From contig JANSYS010000014.1 of NCBI GenBank assembly GCA_024742275.1, forward strand, positions 1 to 64,000: 64,000 bases of DNA, written 5' to 3'. The notes beneath the pieces are model-generated. The model ran no database searches and had not been told where the DNA came from. It saw only the letters and a program-made list of their open reading frames with translations. Each line of letters begins with the position of its first letter. The stretch's first letter is position 1. This document shows positions 7,628 through 16,291 of this stretch, in pieces. The translations under genes and the position numbers were made by a program. Source of the stretch: Alphaproteobacteria bacterium. GTDB lineage: Bacteria > Pseudomonadota > Alphaproteobacteria > Thalassobaculales > Thalassobaculaceae.

Positions 7628-8566
7628 ATGGAAATTCTGTTCGACATCATCGTTCCGGTTTTCGGCATCGTGGCGCTCGGTTATGCCGCGGCCCGAACCG
7701 GTCTGTTCTCGAACGATGCGACAAAGGGGCTGTCGCGTTTCGTCTTCGACTACGCGATCCCGGCCCTGCTGTTTCGGACGATGGCGACGACCGAACTGCC
7801 TGAAACGATCCAATGGGGCTATCTGGTCTCGTATTTCGGCGGCGGCTACATCGCCTGGATCGCCGGCAGCCTGATCGCCGTGTTCGTATTCAGGGCGCGG
7901 TCCGCCGAGCCCGCCATCGCCGGAATGACCGGCGCGTTCTCCAATACGGTAATGCTCGGCGTACCGCTCGTGCTGACGACCTTCGGCGAGGTCGCGACGC
8001 TGCCACTGTTCCTGATCATAGCCTTCCATTCCTGGCAGCTCCTTTCGGTCGTCACCGTCCAGGCCGAGATCGGCATCGGTGCGCGCCAGGAGATGCGCCA
8101 GCTTCCGGTCAATGTGATCAAGGGGCTCGTCACCAACCCCATCATCATCGCCCTGCTTCTCGGCGTCCTCGTCAACCTCTCCGGCCTGTCCCTGCCGGGG
8201 TTCGTCGACACGTTGACGGAAACGCTGGGCCGCGCCGCCCTGCCCTGCGCCGTGTTCGCCATGGGTGCTTCTATCGCCGCATATCGCATTGCCGGTGCCG
8301 TCCAGCAGGCGGCGACGGGTACCGTTCTGAAACTCGCGCTGCATCCGATTGTGGTTTGGCTGCTGGCGACCCACGTGTTCGCCGTCGAGCCGCTGTGGCG
8401 CGACGTGGCGGTGATCCTAGCCGCGCTGCCGGTCGGCGTGAACGTCTACCTGATGGCCCAGCGCTACCAGTCGGCCGTCGCCCAGTCGACCACGGCGATT
8501 CTAATCTCCACGGGTCTGTCGGTCTTCACCGTCGCCGGGGTGCTTTGGCTACTGGACGTCCGATAA
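7628..8566 (+). CDS. AEC-family permease (auxin efflux carrier type)
   Basis: This is an inner-membrane protein with about ten hydrophobic helices in two halves. It starts MEILFDIIVPVFGIVALGYAA and has the family-typical GAFSNTVMLGVPL in helix 4 and GLVTNPIIIALLLG in the middle. Family members carry small carboxylates such as malate or malonate; the name auxin efflux is from plant homologues. No substrate clue comes from the neighbours. The final helix ends just before the stop. Confidence 0.88.
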   Translation: MEILFDIIVPVFGIVALGYAAARTGLFSNDATKGLSRFVFDYAIPALLFRTMATTELPETIQWGYLVSYFGGGYIAWIAGSLIAVFVFRARSAEPAIAGMTGAFSNTVMLGVPLVLTTFGEVATLPLFLIIAFHSWQLLSVVTVQAEIGIGARQEMRQLPVNVIKGLVTNPIIIALLLGVLVNLSGLSLPGFVDTLTETLGRAALPCAVFAMGASIAAYRIAGAVQQAATGTVLKLALHPIVVWLLATHVFAVEPLWRDVAVILAALPVGVNVYLMAQRYQSAVAQSTTAILISTGLSVFTVAGVLWLLDVR

Positions 8567-8642
8567 TCACCGCGCGTTCGGGCCTTGAATTTCAGCGCAC
8601 CGGGCGCATTGTGGAAACAACAAGAGATCGAGGGAGGAACGT

Positions 8643-9455
8643 ATGTCGATGCCAGCGGCCAGCACGCCTGAGAGCGACAGCATGCCGATCCTCGTCCGCG
8701 AGGATGCCGACGGCGTGGCGACGCTGACCCTGAACCGGCCCGGTCAGCGCAACGCCCTGTCCCGAGCTCTGATGACCGAGTTGCAGCGTGCGTTGGCGGC
8801 AATCCGGGACGACCGGAGCGTCAAGGTCGTGGTCCTAGCCGCGGCAGGACCTGCCTTCTGCGCCGGACACGACCTGAAAGAGGTGCGGGAGAACGACGGC
8901 GAGCCGTTCTTCAAGGCGCTGTTCGAGCAGTGCTCCGACGTGATGATGGCGATCAACCGCCTGCCGCAGATCGTCATCGCCAAGGTTCACGCCATGGCGA
9001 CGGCCGCTGGCTGCCAACTCGTCGCCGCCTGCGATCTCGCGATCGCCGCCGAGACCGCGAAATTCGCCACGCCGGGGGTCAATATCGGCCTGTTCTGCTC
9101 GACCCCGATGGTGGCGATCAGCCGCAATGTCGGGCGCAAGAAGATGATGGAGATGCTGGTCACCGGCGAGCCGCTGGACGCCGCTACGGCCGAGGCCGCC
9201 GGGCTGCTGAACAAGATCGTCCCGGCCGAGGAACTGGATGCCGCCGTCCGGGCGCTGGCGGCGAAGATCGCTTCGAAGTCGCCGCTGACCCTCACCATCG
9301 GCAAGGAGGCGTTCTACCGGCAGCTCGAGCAGCCGATGGAGGAGGCCTACGCCTATGCGAGCGCGGTGATGACCCGGAACATGCTCGCCCGCGACGCCCA
9401 GGAAGGCATCGACGCCTTCATCGAGAAGCGTGCGCCCGTCTGGAAGGGGGAATAG
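8643..9455 (+). CDS. Enoyl-CoA hydratase/isomerase family protein
   Basis: The crotonase fold is clear: VATLTLNRPGQRNALS near the N-terminus, the oxyanion-hole strand PAFCAGHDLKEV near residue 78, and the second oxyanion segment MATAAGCQLVAACDLAIA near residue 122. The usual catalytic Glu pair of hydratases is not obvious, since the GxxP region reads GVNIGLFCSTP, which resembles the ECHDC3-like subgroup. A GAGGGAGGAAC ribosome site precedes ATG 8643. The stop is 4 bases before the next gene, so the two are cotranscribed. Confidence 0.88.
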   Translation: MSMPAASTPESDSMPILVREDADGVATLTLNRPGQRNALSRALMTELQRALAAIRDDRSVKVVVLAAAGPAFCAGHDLKEVRENDGEPFFKALFEQCSDVMMAINRLPQIVIAKVHAMATAAGCQLVAACDLAIAAETAKFATPGVNIGLFCSTPMVAISRNVGRKKMMEMLVTGEPLDAATAEAAGLLNKIVPAEELDAAVRALAAKIASKSPLTLTIGKEAFYRQLEQPMEEAYAYASAVMTRNMLARDAQEGIDAFIEKRAPVWKGE

Positions 9456-9459
9456 CCGC

Positions 9460-11298
9460 ATGGCCGAGATAGACCCGAACCGACCGACCGACGCCAAGGG
9501 CGGCCTCGTCTACGACGACGACCTGATCCGCGACGTCCTGCGGGACGTGAAGACGATTGCCATGGTCGGCGCGTCAGACAACTGGAACCGGCCGTCCTAC
9601 TTCGCCATGAAGTACCTGCAGCAGAAGGGCTACCGAGTCTATCCGGTGAACCCCAAGGTGGCGGCCTCCGGCGGCGAGATCCTGGGAGAGACGGTCTACG
9701 CCGACCTGTCCGATCTGCCGGAGACCGTCGACATGGTCGACGTGTTCCGCAACTCCGCCGCCGCCGGACCGATCGCCGACGCCGCCATCGAGCACGGCGC
9801 GAAGGTGCTGTGGCTGCAACTCGGCGTGCGCAACGACGAGGCCGCTGATCGGGCCGAGACCGCCGGCCTTACCGTGATCATGGACCGCTGCCCGAAGATC
9901 GAGTTCTCCCGCCTGTTCGGTGAGCTCGGCTGGCACGGCTTCAACAGTCGGGTCGTCTCGTCCAAGCGACGCATGCCCGGCCGCGCGGACAAGGTGTCCA
10001 AGCAGAGCGACGTGGGCGACGGTTTCATTCCCAAGGGCTTCGAGACCATGGCGGTGCATTCCGGCGCCTCTCCCGACCCCGCGACGGGCGCGCGCGGAAC
10101 GCCGATCTATCAGACCACCGCTTACGTATTCGACGACGCCGACCACGCCGCCTCCCTGTTCAACCTGCAGACCTTCGGCAACATCTACTCGCGGCTGTCG
10201 AACCCGACCGTCGCGGTGCTGGAGGAACGGATCGCGGCGCTCGAGGGCGGACGCGGCACCACCTGCACCGCCTCTGGCCACTCGGCCCAGATGCTGGCGC
10301 TGTTCGCACTGATGGGCCCGGGCGACCGCTTCGTCGCCTCGCGCCGACTCTACGGCGGCTCGATCACCCAGTTCGGCCGGACCTTCCAGAAATTCGACTG
10401 GCATTGCGACTTCGTGGACACCGAGGATCTGGATGCGGTGCGGGCCGTCGCCATGCAGGACCGGTGCAAGGCGATCTTCGCCGAAAGCCTTGCCAATCCG
10501 GGCGGCGTCATCACCGATATCGCCGCCCTGGCGCGCATCGCCGAGGAGGCCGGCGTGCCGCTGATCATCGACAACACAATGGCCACCCCCTACCTGTGCC
10601 GGCCGATCGAGCACGGAGCCGACCTGGTGGTGCACTCCACCACCAAGTTCCTGTCAGGCCACGGCAATGCCATGGGCGGCGCGGTGGTCGACAGCGGGAC
10701 CTTCGACTGGTCGCAGAACGACAAGTTCCCGTCCCTGTCCCAGCCGGAACCGGCCTATCACGGGCTGACCTTCTACGAGACCTTCGGCGACCTCGCCTTC
10801 ACCACCTACAGCCATGCGGTGGGCTTGCGCGATCTCGGCCCGACCATGGCGCCGATGAACGCCTACCTGACAATCACCGGCATCGAGACCCTGGCCCTGC
10901 GCATGGAGCGCCATGTCGCCAATGCCCGGACGGTCGCCGAATGGCTGGAAGCGCACGACAAGGTCGCCTGGGTCAGCTACGCCGGTCTCGCGGGCAACCG
11001 GTACAAGGACCTCGCCGAGCGCTACCTGCCGAAGGGGGCCGGATCGGTCTTCACCTTCGGGGTCAAGGGCGGCTACGAAGCCGGCATGGCCGTGGTGGAG
11101 CGCTGCCGCCTGCTGTCGCATCTCGCCAATATCGGCGACACCCGCTCGCTGATCCTGCACCCGGCGAGCACCACCCACCGCCAGCTCACCGAGGAACAGC
11201 GCACCGCGGCCGGTGCGGGCGACGACGTGATCCGCCTCTCCATCGGCCTGGAAACGGCCGAAGACATCATCGCGGATCTGGAACGGGCGCTGGGCTGA
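9460..11298 (+). CDS. Fusion of CoA-binding domain and O-acetylhomoserine sulfhydrylase
   Basis: One uninterrupted frame encodes 612 residues. Residues ~15-140 form a Rossmann-like CoA-binding domain ([19 protein letters not shown], then a MDRCPKIEF end). After a basic linker, residues ~185-612 form a PLP-dependent Cys/Met-metabolism enzyme ([38 protein letters not shown]), with the Schiff-base lysine at about residue 396 ([11 protein letters not shown]). The second part should make homocysteine from O-acetylhomoserine and sulfide. The two are usually separate neighbouring genes. Start 9460 follows a GGAAGGGGG site; no stop or good internal start separates the halves. Confidence 0.88.
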   Translation: MAEIDPNRPTDAKGGLVYDDDLIRDVLRDVKTIAMVGASDNWNRPSYFAMKYLQQKGYRVYPVNPKVAASGGEILGETVYADLSDLPETVDMVDVFRNSAAAGPIADAAIEHGAKVLWLQLGVRNDEAADRAETAGLTVIMDRCPKIEFSRLFGELGWHGFNSRVVSSKRRMPGRADKVSKQSDVGDGFIPKGFETMAVHSGASPDPATGARGTPIYQTTAYVFDDADHAASLFNLQTFGNIYSRLSNPTVAVLEERIAALEGGRGTTCTASGHSAQMLALFALMGPGDRFVASRRLYGGSITQFGRTFQKFDWHCDFVDTEDLDAVRAVAMQDRCKAIFAESLANPGGVITDIAALARIAEEAGVPLIIDNTMATPYLCRPIEHGADLVVHSTTKFLSGHGNAMGGAVVDSGTFDWSQNDKFPSLSQPEPAYHGLTFYETFGDLAFTTYSHAVGLRDLGPTMAPMNAYLTITGIETLALRMERHVANARTVAEWLEAHDKVAWVSYAGLAGNRYKDLAERYLPKGAGSVFTFGVKGGYEAGMAVVERCRLLSHLANIGDTRSLILHPASTTHRQLTEEQRTAAGAGDDVIRLSIGLETAEDIIADLERALG

Positions 11299-11314
11299 AC
11301 CCGGTTCCCAGCCC
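11292..11314. terminator. Hairpin between convergent genes
   Basis: GGGCTG (11292-11297) pairs with CAGCCC (11309-11314), with an inner AAC/GTT pairing, between the sulfhydrylase stop and the amidase stop. There is no T run, so intrinsic termination is uncertain; a shared transcription end for the convergent genes is plausible. Confidence 0.3.
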
Positions 11315-11319
11315 GACCG

Positions 11320-12774
11320 TTACTCGTAGCCCTTCGGCGCGATGAAGCCGCCAAGCTCTCGCTCCATCATCTTGGCGAAGGCGATGGCGCGCTTGTCGTG
11401 GCCGTGCGGCGCGACGATCTGCAAACCGACCGGCAGCCCGTCGCTGGCGAGCCCCACCGGCGCCACCGTGCTCGGCAGATAGAAGGCACCAGTATAGCCG
11501 GCCCAGAAAAGCTGGTCGGTGACCGGCACCTTCTTGTTGTTGACGACGATCTTGCGGTGAATGCGCTCGCCTTCCTGATCGTGCGGAAAGGCGGTGGTGG
11601 ACGCGATCGGGCAGAGCAGCAGGTCAACCTCCTCGAACAGTTCCTGCCAGGTCTCGCGCATCTGGTTGCGGCGGTTGTTCAGCTTCAGCCAGTCGCGATG
11701 CAACATGGTGTTGCCGCGCGCCATTTCGGCGATGTAGCTGTCGTCGTCGTCGCCAAGGTCGGCCAGCAAAGCGTGCTGCTTGGCCATTTCCTCGTCGTTC
11801 ACACGGCCCGACGTGGCGGCCCGCAGCAGGCGAACATACACGCTGTGCGCTTCCTTGGTGTCGAAGGCCGGCTTCGCACCGGAGACGATCTTCATGCCCT
11901 TGCCCGCCAAGGTGTCGATCGCCTTCTGCAACGCGTCGGTGAGGACAGTGTCCTGATCGACGTTCTGATCCTCCAGCACCACGGCGACCTTGAAATCGCC
12001 CGGCTCGCGCTGGGTGGCCTGCGGCAGGTTCAGGGTCCAACAGGCGGCGTCCAGCCCGTGCGGCCCGGCCATGATGTCCAGCGAGATGTCCAGATCCTCG
12101 GCCGAGCGGGCCAACGGACCGATCACCGAAATATCGGCGGGCGTGATCGTTCCCGGCAGGGCATGACCGCGCGGCGGCAGGATTCCCCAGGTCGGCTTGT
12201 GGCCGTAGACGCCGCAGTAATGGGCAGGGTTGCGGATCGACGCGCCGATATCGGACCCCGCCTCAAGCCCGGTCAGCCCGGCCGCCAGCGCCGCCGCCGA
12301 TCCGCCGGAAGATCCGCCCGGCGTCCGGTCCAGATCCCAGGGGTTGTTCGTGCTCCCATAGACCGGATTGAAGCTCTGCCAGTCGGCCAGCATGACCGGC
12401 ACGTTGGTCTTGCCGAACACCACGGCGCCGGCCGCCTTCATCCGCGCGACAGGCACGCTGTCGACCTCGGGGATATTGTCGGCCAGGTGCTCCAGCCCCC
12501 AGGTGGTGGGCATTCGCTCCGCGTCGTAGCTCTCCTTGAAGGTCATCGGTACACCGTGCAGCGGACCGGACACCTCGCCTTTCGCCAGTGCCGTATCCGC
12601 GGCATCCGCCGCCGACCGGGCCGCCTGATAGTCCGTGGCGATGATCGCGTTGAGCGCCGGATTGTACTTTTCGACACGCCTCAAATAGTGCTCGAGAAGC
12701 TCCCGCGCCCCGATTTCCCTGGCGCGAATCTTTGCGGCGAGTTCATGGGCGGAGGCGAAGGCAATGTCGGGCAT
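11320..12774 (-). CDS. Amidase signature family hydrolase
   Basis: The Ser-cisSer-Lys triad regions are visible: the Lys in GVPMTFKESYD near residue 80 and the serines in RTPGGSSGGSAAALAAG near residue 155, followed by GSDIGASIRNPAHYCGVYGHKP. Members hydrolyse amides and include GatA-like and catabolic amidases; no gatB or gatC is near, so a stand-alone amidase is likely. Start 12774 is chosen because GGAG lies at proper distance, whereas the upstream ATG at 12825 has no ribosome site and adds a poorly conserved 17 residues. Product 484 aa. Confidence 0.9.
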   Translation of the reverse strand: MPDIAFASAHELAAKIRAREIGARELLEHYLRRVEKYNPALNAIIATDYQAARSAADAADTALAKGEVSGPLHGVPMTFKESYDAERMPTTWGLEHLADNIPEVDSVPVARMKAAGAVVFGKTNVPVMLADWQSFNPVYGSTNNPWDLDRTPGGSSGGSAAALAAGLTGLEAGSDIGASIRNPAHYCGVYGHKPTWGILPPRGHALPGTITPADISVIGPLARSAEDLDISLDIMAGPHGLDAACWTLNLPQATQREPGDFKVAVVLEDQNVDQDTVLTDALQKAIDTLAGKGMKIVSGAKPAFDTKEAHSVYVRLLRAATSGRVNDEEMAKQHALLADLGDDDDSYIAEMARGNTMLHRDWLKLNNRRNQMRETWQELFEEVDLLLCPIASTTAFPHDQEGERIHRKIVVNNKKVPVTDQLFWAGYTGAFYLPSTVAPVGLASDGLPVGLQIVAPHGHDKRAIAFAKMMERELGGFIAPKGYE

Positions 12775-12913
12775 GGGGCCACTCCGGAATCGGAAATACT
12801 TGGCGCTGACGGCTAGACGGGACATAGAGCGTGACGCAGACCCGCTCGGCGATCAACTCACCGAATTTTCCAGTCAAGAGCGGAGAACAGACACGCGGAG
12901 CGATAATCATAGG

Positions 12914-12931
12914 ATGTGACAATTGTCACAT
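12914..12931. promoter_or_regulatory. Perfect CRP/FNR-type palindrome
   Basis: ATGTGACAATTGTCACAT is an 18-bp perfect palindrome. Its core is TGTGA-N6-TCACA, the consensus of CRP-family activators. It lies about 85 bases before the PAS gene start and just upstream of a TTGACG -35 box, so it probably controls that gene. Which CRP/FNR-family protein binds is unknown. Confidence 0.6.
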
Positions 12932-12938
12932 TACTCAG

Positions 12939-12968
12939 TTGACGGGCGATAACCACATACTGTTGTAT
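12939..12968 (+). promoter_or_regulatory. Candidate promoter of the PAS gene
   Basis: TTGACG (12939-12944) and TTGTAT (12963-12968) are 18 bases apart. The -35 box matches 5 of 6 consensus bases and the -10 box 3 of 6. A weak -10 box with an activator palindrome just upstream fits an activated promoter. Confidence 0.35.
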
Positions 12969-13008
12969 GTAAATCAACGTCGTAAACCACTGGCACGGAC
13001 GCGACCGC

Positions 13009-13479
13009 ATGGACGGCGACCAAGCGCGCCCTTTGGAGCTTGAGCTACACGCTCCGGCACATACAGCCGCATTCGCGTATTGGCAGACACGAAAGCCAAG
13101 TCCAGCCCTGCTGCCGTCCCGCCAGGACCTCGATCCGCTCGATATGCCGCGCAAACTCCTGCCTTGGGTCAATCTGATCGAGGTTCACAGGAACGGCGTC
13201 GACCTGCGCTATCGACACCGCCTCGTCGGCACCGGGATCGTCGACATGCGCAATCGGGACGGCACCGGCTTCTGGTTCGACCAGCTCTACGAAACGGAGC
13301 GGACAGCGCAAATCAGAAGGGTGCTGGATCTGGTCGTTCACGACGCCCATCCGTACATCCTGGACGATGATCTCGGCAGTACGGGTCGGCCCTATCGCAC
13401 CCTGCATTCTCTCGTCCTGCCGCTGGCAACGGACGGAGTCACTGTCGACATGTTGATGGCCGTCTCCCACTACGACTGA
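13009..13479 (+). CDS. PAS_5-type PAS domain protein
   Basis: The 156-residue protein is essentially a single PAS domain of the type widespread in Rhodospirillales: PSRQDLDPLDMPRKLLPWVN near residue 40, then RYRHRLVGTGIVDMRNRDGT near residue 67, and GRPYRTLHSLVLPLATDG in the C-terminal strands. No kinase, HTH or cyclase domain follows. Such proteins are thought to be sensory, but their partners are generally unknown. The gene stands alone behind a perfect CRP/FNR-type palindrome. Confidence 0.75.
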   Translation: MDGDQARPLELELHAPAHTAAFAYWQTRKPSPALLPSRQDLDPLDMPRKLLPWVNLIEVHRNGVDLRYRHRLVGTGIVDMRNRDGTGFWFDQLYETERTAQIRRVLDLVVHDAHPYILDDDLGSTGRPYRTLHSLVLPLATDGVTVDMLMAVSHYD

Positions 13480-13586
13480 CGACCGCTCTTCGCGCATGAT
13501 CACGACACCGATGCGCTGGCGTCGGTTGGCATGTCAGCGCCGTGCGGCCACCATACGCCTATCGCAGAACAGAACCGATCGCTGCC

Positions 13587-14609
13587 ATGACCCTGATCTC
13601 AGTCCTCGACCAGTCTCCAATCCGCGCCGGGGCCACACCGACGGACGCGGTGGCGGAGAGCATCGAACTCGCCCGTCTCGCAGACAGGCTGGGATTCCAT
13701 CGCTACTGGGTGGCCGAGCACCATTCGTCCGACGGCCTGGCCGGATCGGTCCCCGAGATCCTGATCGCCCGGCTGGCCAACGAAACCCGGCGGATCCGGG
13801 TCGGTTCCGGTGGCGTCATGCTGCCGCACTATGCGCCGCTGAAGGTCGCCGAGACGTTTCGGATGCTGGAGGCGATGTATCCGGGTCGGATCGATCTCGG
13901 CATCGGCCGCGCGCCCGGGTCCGACCAGCGAACCGCCCGTGCGCTTGCCTACACCCGCGAGCCGATTCCGATCGAATACTTTCCAAGGCAGATCCAGGAC
14001 CTCATGGACTGGATGGACGGCGCGTTGGAAACCGATCACCCGTTCCGCGGCGTCGTCGCCCAACCCGCCGGACCCACCTCGCCCCCAGTCTGGCTCCTCG
14101 GCTCCAGCGATCAAGGTGCGCAGGTGGCCGCGCATTTCGGCACCGCCTACTCCTTCGCCCATTTCATCACAGAGGGCGGAGAGCCGGTGGTCGAGATGTA
14201 TAGAAAGCGATTCAGGCCCTCAGCGACGCTGTCCGAGCCGCAAGCGAATATCGGCGTGTTCGTGATCTGCGCCGAAACCGAGGAAGAAGCCAAGTACCAC
14301 GCCGCCTCGCGCGATCTCTGGCGGGTGCGCCTCGATCAAGGCCACATCACTCCCATTCCGACGCCGGAGGAGGCCCTCAACCACGACTACACCGAAGCCG
14401 AACGGGAACGCGCCGCCTTCCACCGGCGCCGCAACATCGTCGGCACCCCGGATCAGGTGCGCGAGAAGCTCGACGCCCTGCTGGCCCGCTACGGCGTGGA
14501 CGAAGCGTTGGTCGTGACCATCACCCACGACCACCGGGCGCGGTTGAAATCCTACGAGCTGCTGGCCAAGGCCTACGATTTGGCGCCGGTCGCGGAAGCG
14601 GCGGAGTGA
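13587..14609 (+). CDS. LLM-class flavin-dependent oxidoreductase (luciferase-like)
   Basis: This is a TIM-barrel FMN or F420-dependent monooxygenase of the MsnO8/YhbW-like group. Marks include SVLDQSPIRAGAT at the N-terminus, RYWVAEHHSSDGLAGS near residue 44, RIRVGSGGVMLPHYAPLKVAE near residue 75 and RIDLGIGRAPGSD near residue 105. I chose ATG 13587 since homologues start at a strand equivalent to LISVLDQSP; an in-frame ATG at 13542 would add 15 residues. Product 340 aa. Substrate unknown. Confidence 0.88.
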   Translation: MTLISVLDQSPIRAGATPTDAVAESIELARLADRLGFHRYWVAEHHSSDGLAGSVPEILIARLANETRRIRVGSGGVMLPHYAPLKVAETFRMLEAMYPGRIDLGIGRAPGSDQRTARALAYTREPIPIEYFPRQIQDLMDWMDGALETDHPFRGVVAQPAGPTSPPVWLLGSSDQGAQVAAHFGTAYSFAHFITEGGEPVVEMYRKRFRPSATLSEPQANIGVFVICAETEEEAKYHAASRDLWRVRLDQGHITPIPTPEEALNHDYTEAERERAAFHRRRNIVGTPDQVREKLDALLARYGVDEALVVTITHDHRARLKSYELLAKAYDLAPVAEAAE

Positions 14610-14622
14610 CGCCGGCCGGTTT

Positions 14623-15321
14623 CTATTCCGCCTCGAACCAGTCCGCCGGCACCTCGGCACCGCCGATGACGAGGCAGCATTCTCCGGTCGGCTGATTGCC
14701 GCGGCCTTCGAGGAACGCCTTGATCTCGCTCAGCCGGCCGCGCACCACTTCTTCGTGAAGCTTGGTCAGTTCCCGCGCCAGCGCCGCCGGCCGGTCCCCA
14801 TAGACCTCCAACGCAGCATCCACCAGCTTGCCGATCCGGTACGGGCTCTCGTACAGAACCAGCGTGTGGGGGCTCGCGATATCCACCTCAAGGAAACGCA
14901 GACGCTGGCCCGACTTCCGAGGCGGGAAGCCGCGGAAGGTTATGCCGTGAACAGGCAGCCCCGACAGCACCGCCGCCATGACGAAAGCGGCCGGTCCCGG
15001 AACCATGGTGACGCTCACGCCGGCCCTAGCCGCCGCGCGGACCAGCGTGAAGCCCGGGTCGCTGACCCCCGGCGTCCCGCCGTCGGTGGCCACCGCGACG
15101 CGCTGACCTTGTGAGGCCCACTCGACCAGGGCCTCGGCCATCTGCCGCTCGTTGTGCTCGTGATAGGCGACCATCCGTTTCTTCAGCCCGGCGGCCTGCA
15201 GCAGTCGACCGGTACGCCGCGTGTCCTCCGCCGCGACAACATCCGCTTTCTCGAACGCGTCGCGGGCGCGTGGACTGAGGTCGTCGAGGTTGCCGATGGG
15301 CGTGGCGACGAGTTCGATCAT
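14623..15321 (-). CDS. rsmI: 16S rRNA (cytidine1402-2'-O)-methyltransferase RsmI
   Basis: RsmI methylates the 2'-O of C1402 in the decoding centre, using SAM. The tetrapyrrole-methylase fold is clear: IELVATPIGNLDDLSPRA at the start, AAEDTRRTGRLL, the loop GTPGVSDPGF, VPGPAAFVMAAVLSGLP, LYESPYRIGKL, and ARELTKLHEEVVRG. The start at 15321 overlaps the preceding methyltransferase stop by four bases (ATGA). It is the last gene of a four-gene RNA-methylation operon. At 232 aa it is shorter than the E. coli enzyme (286 aa). Confidence 0.93.
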   Translation of the reverse strand: MIELVATPIGNLDDLSPRARDAFEKADVVAAEDTRRTGRLLQAAGLKKRMVAYHEHNERQMAEALVEWASQGQRVAVATDGGTPGVSDPGFTLVRAAARAGVSVTMVPGPAAFVMAAVLSGLPVHGITFRGFPPRKSGQRLRFLEVDIASPHTLVLYESPYRIGKLVDAALEVYGDRPAALARELTKLHEEVVRGRLSEIKAFLEGRGNQPTGECCLVIGGAEVPADWFEAE

Positions 15322-16289
15322 GCCGGCTCTCCAGCAGCCTGCTTTCGGATCCGGCAGACGAAGAACGCCTCCAGAAAGTCGCTCGGCACAACCCGCATGG
15401 CATGTCGCAGATCCGGATGGTAGCTGCGCCCTTCCCACTTCGCGAGGCCGGGGCGCCCTTCCGGCACGTCGACGCCGATCGGCTCGATCACAGCGTTCGG
15501 GTTGTGGCGGACCAGATGATCGACCGGCGCCTCGTTCTCCTCCGGCGCGATGGTGCAGGTCGAATAGACCAACACGCCGCCTGGCCGCAGCTTCTTGAAA
15601 GCCGCCACCAGCATCCGCTGCTGCAGTCGGCTCATCTTCTCGATCCGGTCCGGGGTCCAGAACTTCAGCGCATCCGGCCGCGATAGATCGGCCATGCCTT
15701 CGCCCGAACACTGGGCATCGAGCAGAATGCGATCGAACTCCGCGTCGAGGAACTTGTCCAGGTACTGGCCCTGAATCTCGGTCATATCGACGATATCAAC
15801 ACCCATTAATTCAATAACTTCCCGAATCTTCTTAAGGCGCGACCTGATCCCATCATTTACATGCAGACGGGCCCCGTTGCCGGTCAAAGCAGCGATGTGG
15901 GCCGCTTTGCCGCCGGGCGACGAGCAGACATCGAGGATATCCTCGCCGGGCTTCGGGCCCATGGCGAGCCCAGGAATCAGCGACGACGCGTTCATCACGT
16001 AGACCTCGCCCGCCGCGTGGATCGCGCTCTCGGTCACGGCCTTCCGGTCGCCAACGATATGAAACGCGTTCTCGCACCAGCCGATCGGTGCCACCTCGGT
16101 CAGCGCCTCCAGATCGGCGCGGATCGCGTCGACGGAACGGGACCTCAGAGGATTGATCCGAACGCTTGAGCGGAGACCGCCGCTGGCAAGCCGCTCGGCC
16201 TCGTATGGTTTCACCTCCCAGACGGCGGCCGCCCGCGCGAGGAACGCATCGCGGCGGCGCTGGTCGGCGGGATGCGGGCGTCTTGCCAT
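15318..16289 (-). CDS. RsmB/NOP2-family rRNA (cytosine-C5)-methyltransferase
   Basis: The product (323 aa) is a SAM-dependent m5C methyltransferase. Motif I reads ILDVCSSPGGKAAHIAALTG near residue 135, motif IV LLDAQCSGEGM near residue 208, and motif VI LVYSTCTIAPEENE near residue 260, carrying the catalytic TC cysteine. The usual Pro-Cys of motif IV is Gln-Cys here. There is no large N-terminal NusB-like domain, so it is nearer RsmF/archaeal types than RsmB. Codons near 15803-15838 are unusually AT-rich. Target base unknown. Confidence 0.87.
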   Translation of the reverse strand: MARRPHPADQRRRDAFLARAAAVWEVKPYEAERLASGGLRSSVRINPLRSRSVDAIRADLEALTEVAPIGWCENAFHIVGDRKAVTESAIHAAGEVYVMNASSLIPGLAMGPKPGEDILDVCSSPGGKAAHIAALTGNGARLHVNDGIRSRLKKIREVIELMGVDIVDMTEIQGQYLDKFLDAEFDRILLDAQCSGEGMADLSRPDALKFWTPDRIEKMSRLQQRMLVAAFKKLRPGGVLVYSTCTIAPEENEAPVDHLVRHNPNAVIEPIGVDVPEGRPGLAKWEGRSYHPDLRHAMRVVPSDFLEAFFVCRIRKQAAGEPA

Positions 16290-16291
16290 CG

